Positions 5,716 through 7,022 of a DNA stretch of 7,022 nt are shown piece by piece. The stretch spans positions 1 to 7,022 of the forward strand of contig DAOVUU010000123.1 in NCBI GenBank assembly GCA_030632405.1, written 5' to 3'. Positions within the stretch are counted from its first letter, which is position 1; each line of letters starts with the position of its first letter. This DNA comes from Desulfobulbaceae bacterium. GTDB lineage: Bacteria > Desulfobacterota > Desulfobulbia > Desulfobulbales > Desulfocapsaceae. The translations under genes and the position numbers were made by a program. The notes beneath the pieces were generated by a model, which saw only the letters and a program-made list of their open reading frames with translations, searched no databases and was not told the DNA's origin.

Positions 5716-7022
5716 TTACGCTTTGCTCAGAACTTCATCAGGTACAAAATCTCTGGCGATGCGTTTGGTCAGGGTATAGATGCCTCGAAATTTATCCAGC
5801 AGCTCCATCTCCAGCCGGACCAGGTTCAGATGCTCTTTATCCACTATGCCGATACGTTCAGACTGGCGAATGAGTAACTCTTCCGCTATCTGGTCAATAT
5901 CTTCCTTGACAGCAATAACCTCCACTGCAGCTGTCTCATCTTCCTCCCGCACAGCCTGAATAACATGATCAAACGCATAGATCACCTTATCTGCCATGTC
6001 CAGTACCAGTGAGCGGGTAGCCTCACTGGGCCTTGTCTTCAGATTAATAAAACCCTTCAAAATATTGCGCATTTCATCGTTGAGAATAGTTGCCATATTT
6101 TTCAGGTTCATCGTGGCGTTTAACAATGATTGAAAACGCTTACTTTGTTTGTCCGTCAGGTGCTGCTGCCGTACATCACGTAAGTACTCAAGAATGGCAT
6201 CGGCCAGAATATCGACCTTGTGGTCCAGTTTCAGTACAGCATCACATTTTTGCTCGTCACTATCTTGTATTCCTGAACGCAGGGTCGAGTACATCTCTTT
6301 AATAATCTCACCCATATGGCCGAGCTCAAATCGCACCTGTTCAAGTGCCATTGCTGGAATACCGATCATCTCCTCTTCCAGGTAACGTGGCTCGATAATA
6401 ATCTTCTTCTCTACCGGTCGATCCGGCACCAGTTTTTTTGCCAGCCACGCAAAAAAGGGAGTGAAACTGATGAACAGCAGGGTATTGGCTACATTGAATA
6501 CCGTATGGGCATTGGCTATCTGGCGCGGCACCTCGGCCGCCATTCGTGCCTTGCCGCTCAGTTCCGGGGAACTCGGTGAAATCATCACAATGAAATCCGC
6601 CAGCTGTGGAATAAACAATATCCAGACCAATACACCTGCAACATTGTATATTACATGTACCATCGCCGCCCGTACTGCTTCAACCGGTTTTCCAAGGGAT
6701 GCCAGGATGGCGGTAACACAGGTGCCTATATTGGCGCCAAAAGACAGTGCTATCCCGGCCGGTAGACCAATAAGGCCGGATGATGCCATCACAATCGCGA
6801 TGCCGGTGGTTGCCGCCGATGATTGAACCAGCCCCGTGAATACCGCACCGATCAGGATACCCAGCAACGGGTTTTCCATCTTGACCATGAGGTCAAGGAA
6901 TGGTTGGTAGCTGCGCAACGGCAGCATGGCATCGCCCATCACACCCATGCCATAAAAGACCAGTCCCAATCCCATGACCATGCTGCCGTAATGCCGTGTA
7001 TTTTCAGCTTTACCAATAAACA
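5716..7022 (-). CDS. Sodium/phosphate cotransporter with PhoU-like domain (cut by right window edge)
   Basis: The frame is open to the window edge, so the N-terminal part, including the first half of the transport domain, lies outside; about 434 residues are visible. Counting from the first in-window ATG (6981), which is probably internal, GLVQSSAATTGIAIVMASSG (50-69) carries the QSS motif of the Na/Pi cotransporter family. FGANIGTCVTAILASLG (81-97) and AHTVFNVANTLLF (158-170) are further family motifs. From about residue 200 to the end the protein is helical and charged, as in the PhoU-like domain of bacterial NptA-type proteins. The family moves phosphate with sodium across the inner membrane; direction and control are inferred. 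It precedes the DUF1538 operon in the same direction. No clear terminator was seen in the 148-base gap, so read-through is possible. Confidence 0.88.
   Translation of the reverse strand, partial: FIGKAENTRHYGSMVMGLGLVFYGMGVMGDAMLPLRSYQPFLDLMVKMENPLLGILIGAVFTGLVQSSAATTGIAIVMASSGLIGLPAGIALSFGANIGTCVTAILASLGKPVEAVRAAMVHVIYNVAGVLVWILFIPQLADFIVMISPSSPELSGKARMAAEVPRQIANAHTVFNVANTLLFISFTPFFAWLAKKLVPDRPVEKKIIIEPRYLEEEMIGIPAMALEQVRFELGHMGEIIKEMYSTLRSGIQDSDEQKCDAVLKLDHKVDILADAILEYLRDVRQQHLTDKQSKRFQSLLNATMNLKNMATILNDEMRNILKGFINLKTRPSEATRSLVLDMADKVIYAFDHVIQAVREEDETAAVEVIAVKEDIDQIAEELLIRQSERIGIVDKEHLNLVRLEMELLDKFRGIYTLTKRIARDFVPDEVLSKA

Noticed and set aside
6461..6826. 121-codon plus-strand frame opposite the phosphate cotransporter gene
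   Set aside because: It is antisense to clear Na/Pi motifs, with biased composition and no family resemblance.

Overview
The window shows a chromosomal stretch of a Gram-negative bacterium. Evidence is a cleavable export signal on a periplasmic-type protein, good Shine-Dalgarno sequences, and inner-membrane transporters of proteobacterial style. Base composition is moderate and genes are packed, with several overlapping by 4 to 11 bases. The sequence does not fix the genus; a gammaproteobacterium or a relative is my guess, not a reading. No rRNA, tRNA, insertion sequence or CRISPR array was seen.

Left part (1-1850) is accessory in character. A gene of unknown function enters from the left edge and ends at 330. 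It faces, four bases away, a minus-strand gene (335-922) for a secreted protein resembling the PliI inhibitors of invertebrate-type lysozyme. A toxin-antitoxin pair follows on the plus strand: a short ribbon-helix-helix-like antitoxin and a PIN-domain RNase of VapC type, overlapping by 11 bases. Directly after it lies a 38-base near-copy of part of the PliI-like gene, apparently the relic of a second copy.

Middle part (1846-3018, minus strand) holds a six-helix potassium channel with a TLGYGD filter. A 70-codon tail of a CPA1-type sodium/proton antiporter is attached to the channel's 3' end by an 8-base overlap; the rest of that antiporter is absent. The roughly 300 bases upstream of the channel hold only a weak gene-fragment candidate and a hairpin.

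Right part (3019-7022, minus strand) is the most coherent unit. A DUF1538 membrane protein with two tandem, clearly related halves is followed by two different P-II-like signalling proteins, one overlapping its stop codon (ATGA) and the next three bases further on. Upstream in the same direction is a sodium/phosphate cotransporter with a C-terminal PhoU-like domain, cut by the right edge. By analogy with AmtB-GlnK and SbtA-SbtB, I infer that the two P-II-like proteins gate the DUF1538 membrane protein. The ligand and the substrate are unknown. With the phosphate transporter, the channel and the antiporter tail, the region looks like an inorganic-ion transport neighbourhood.
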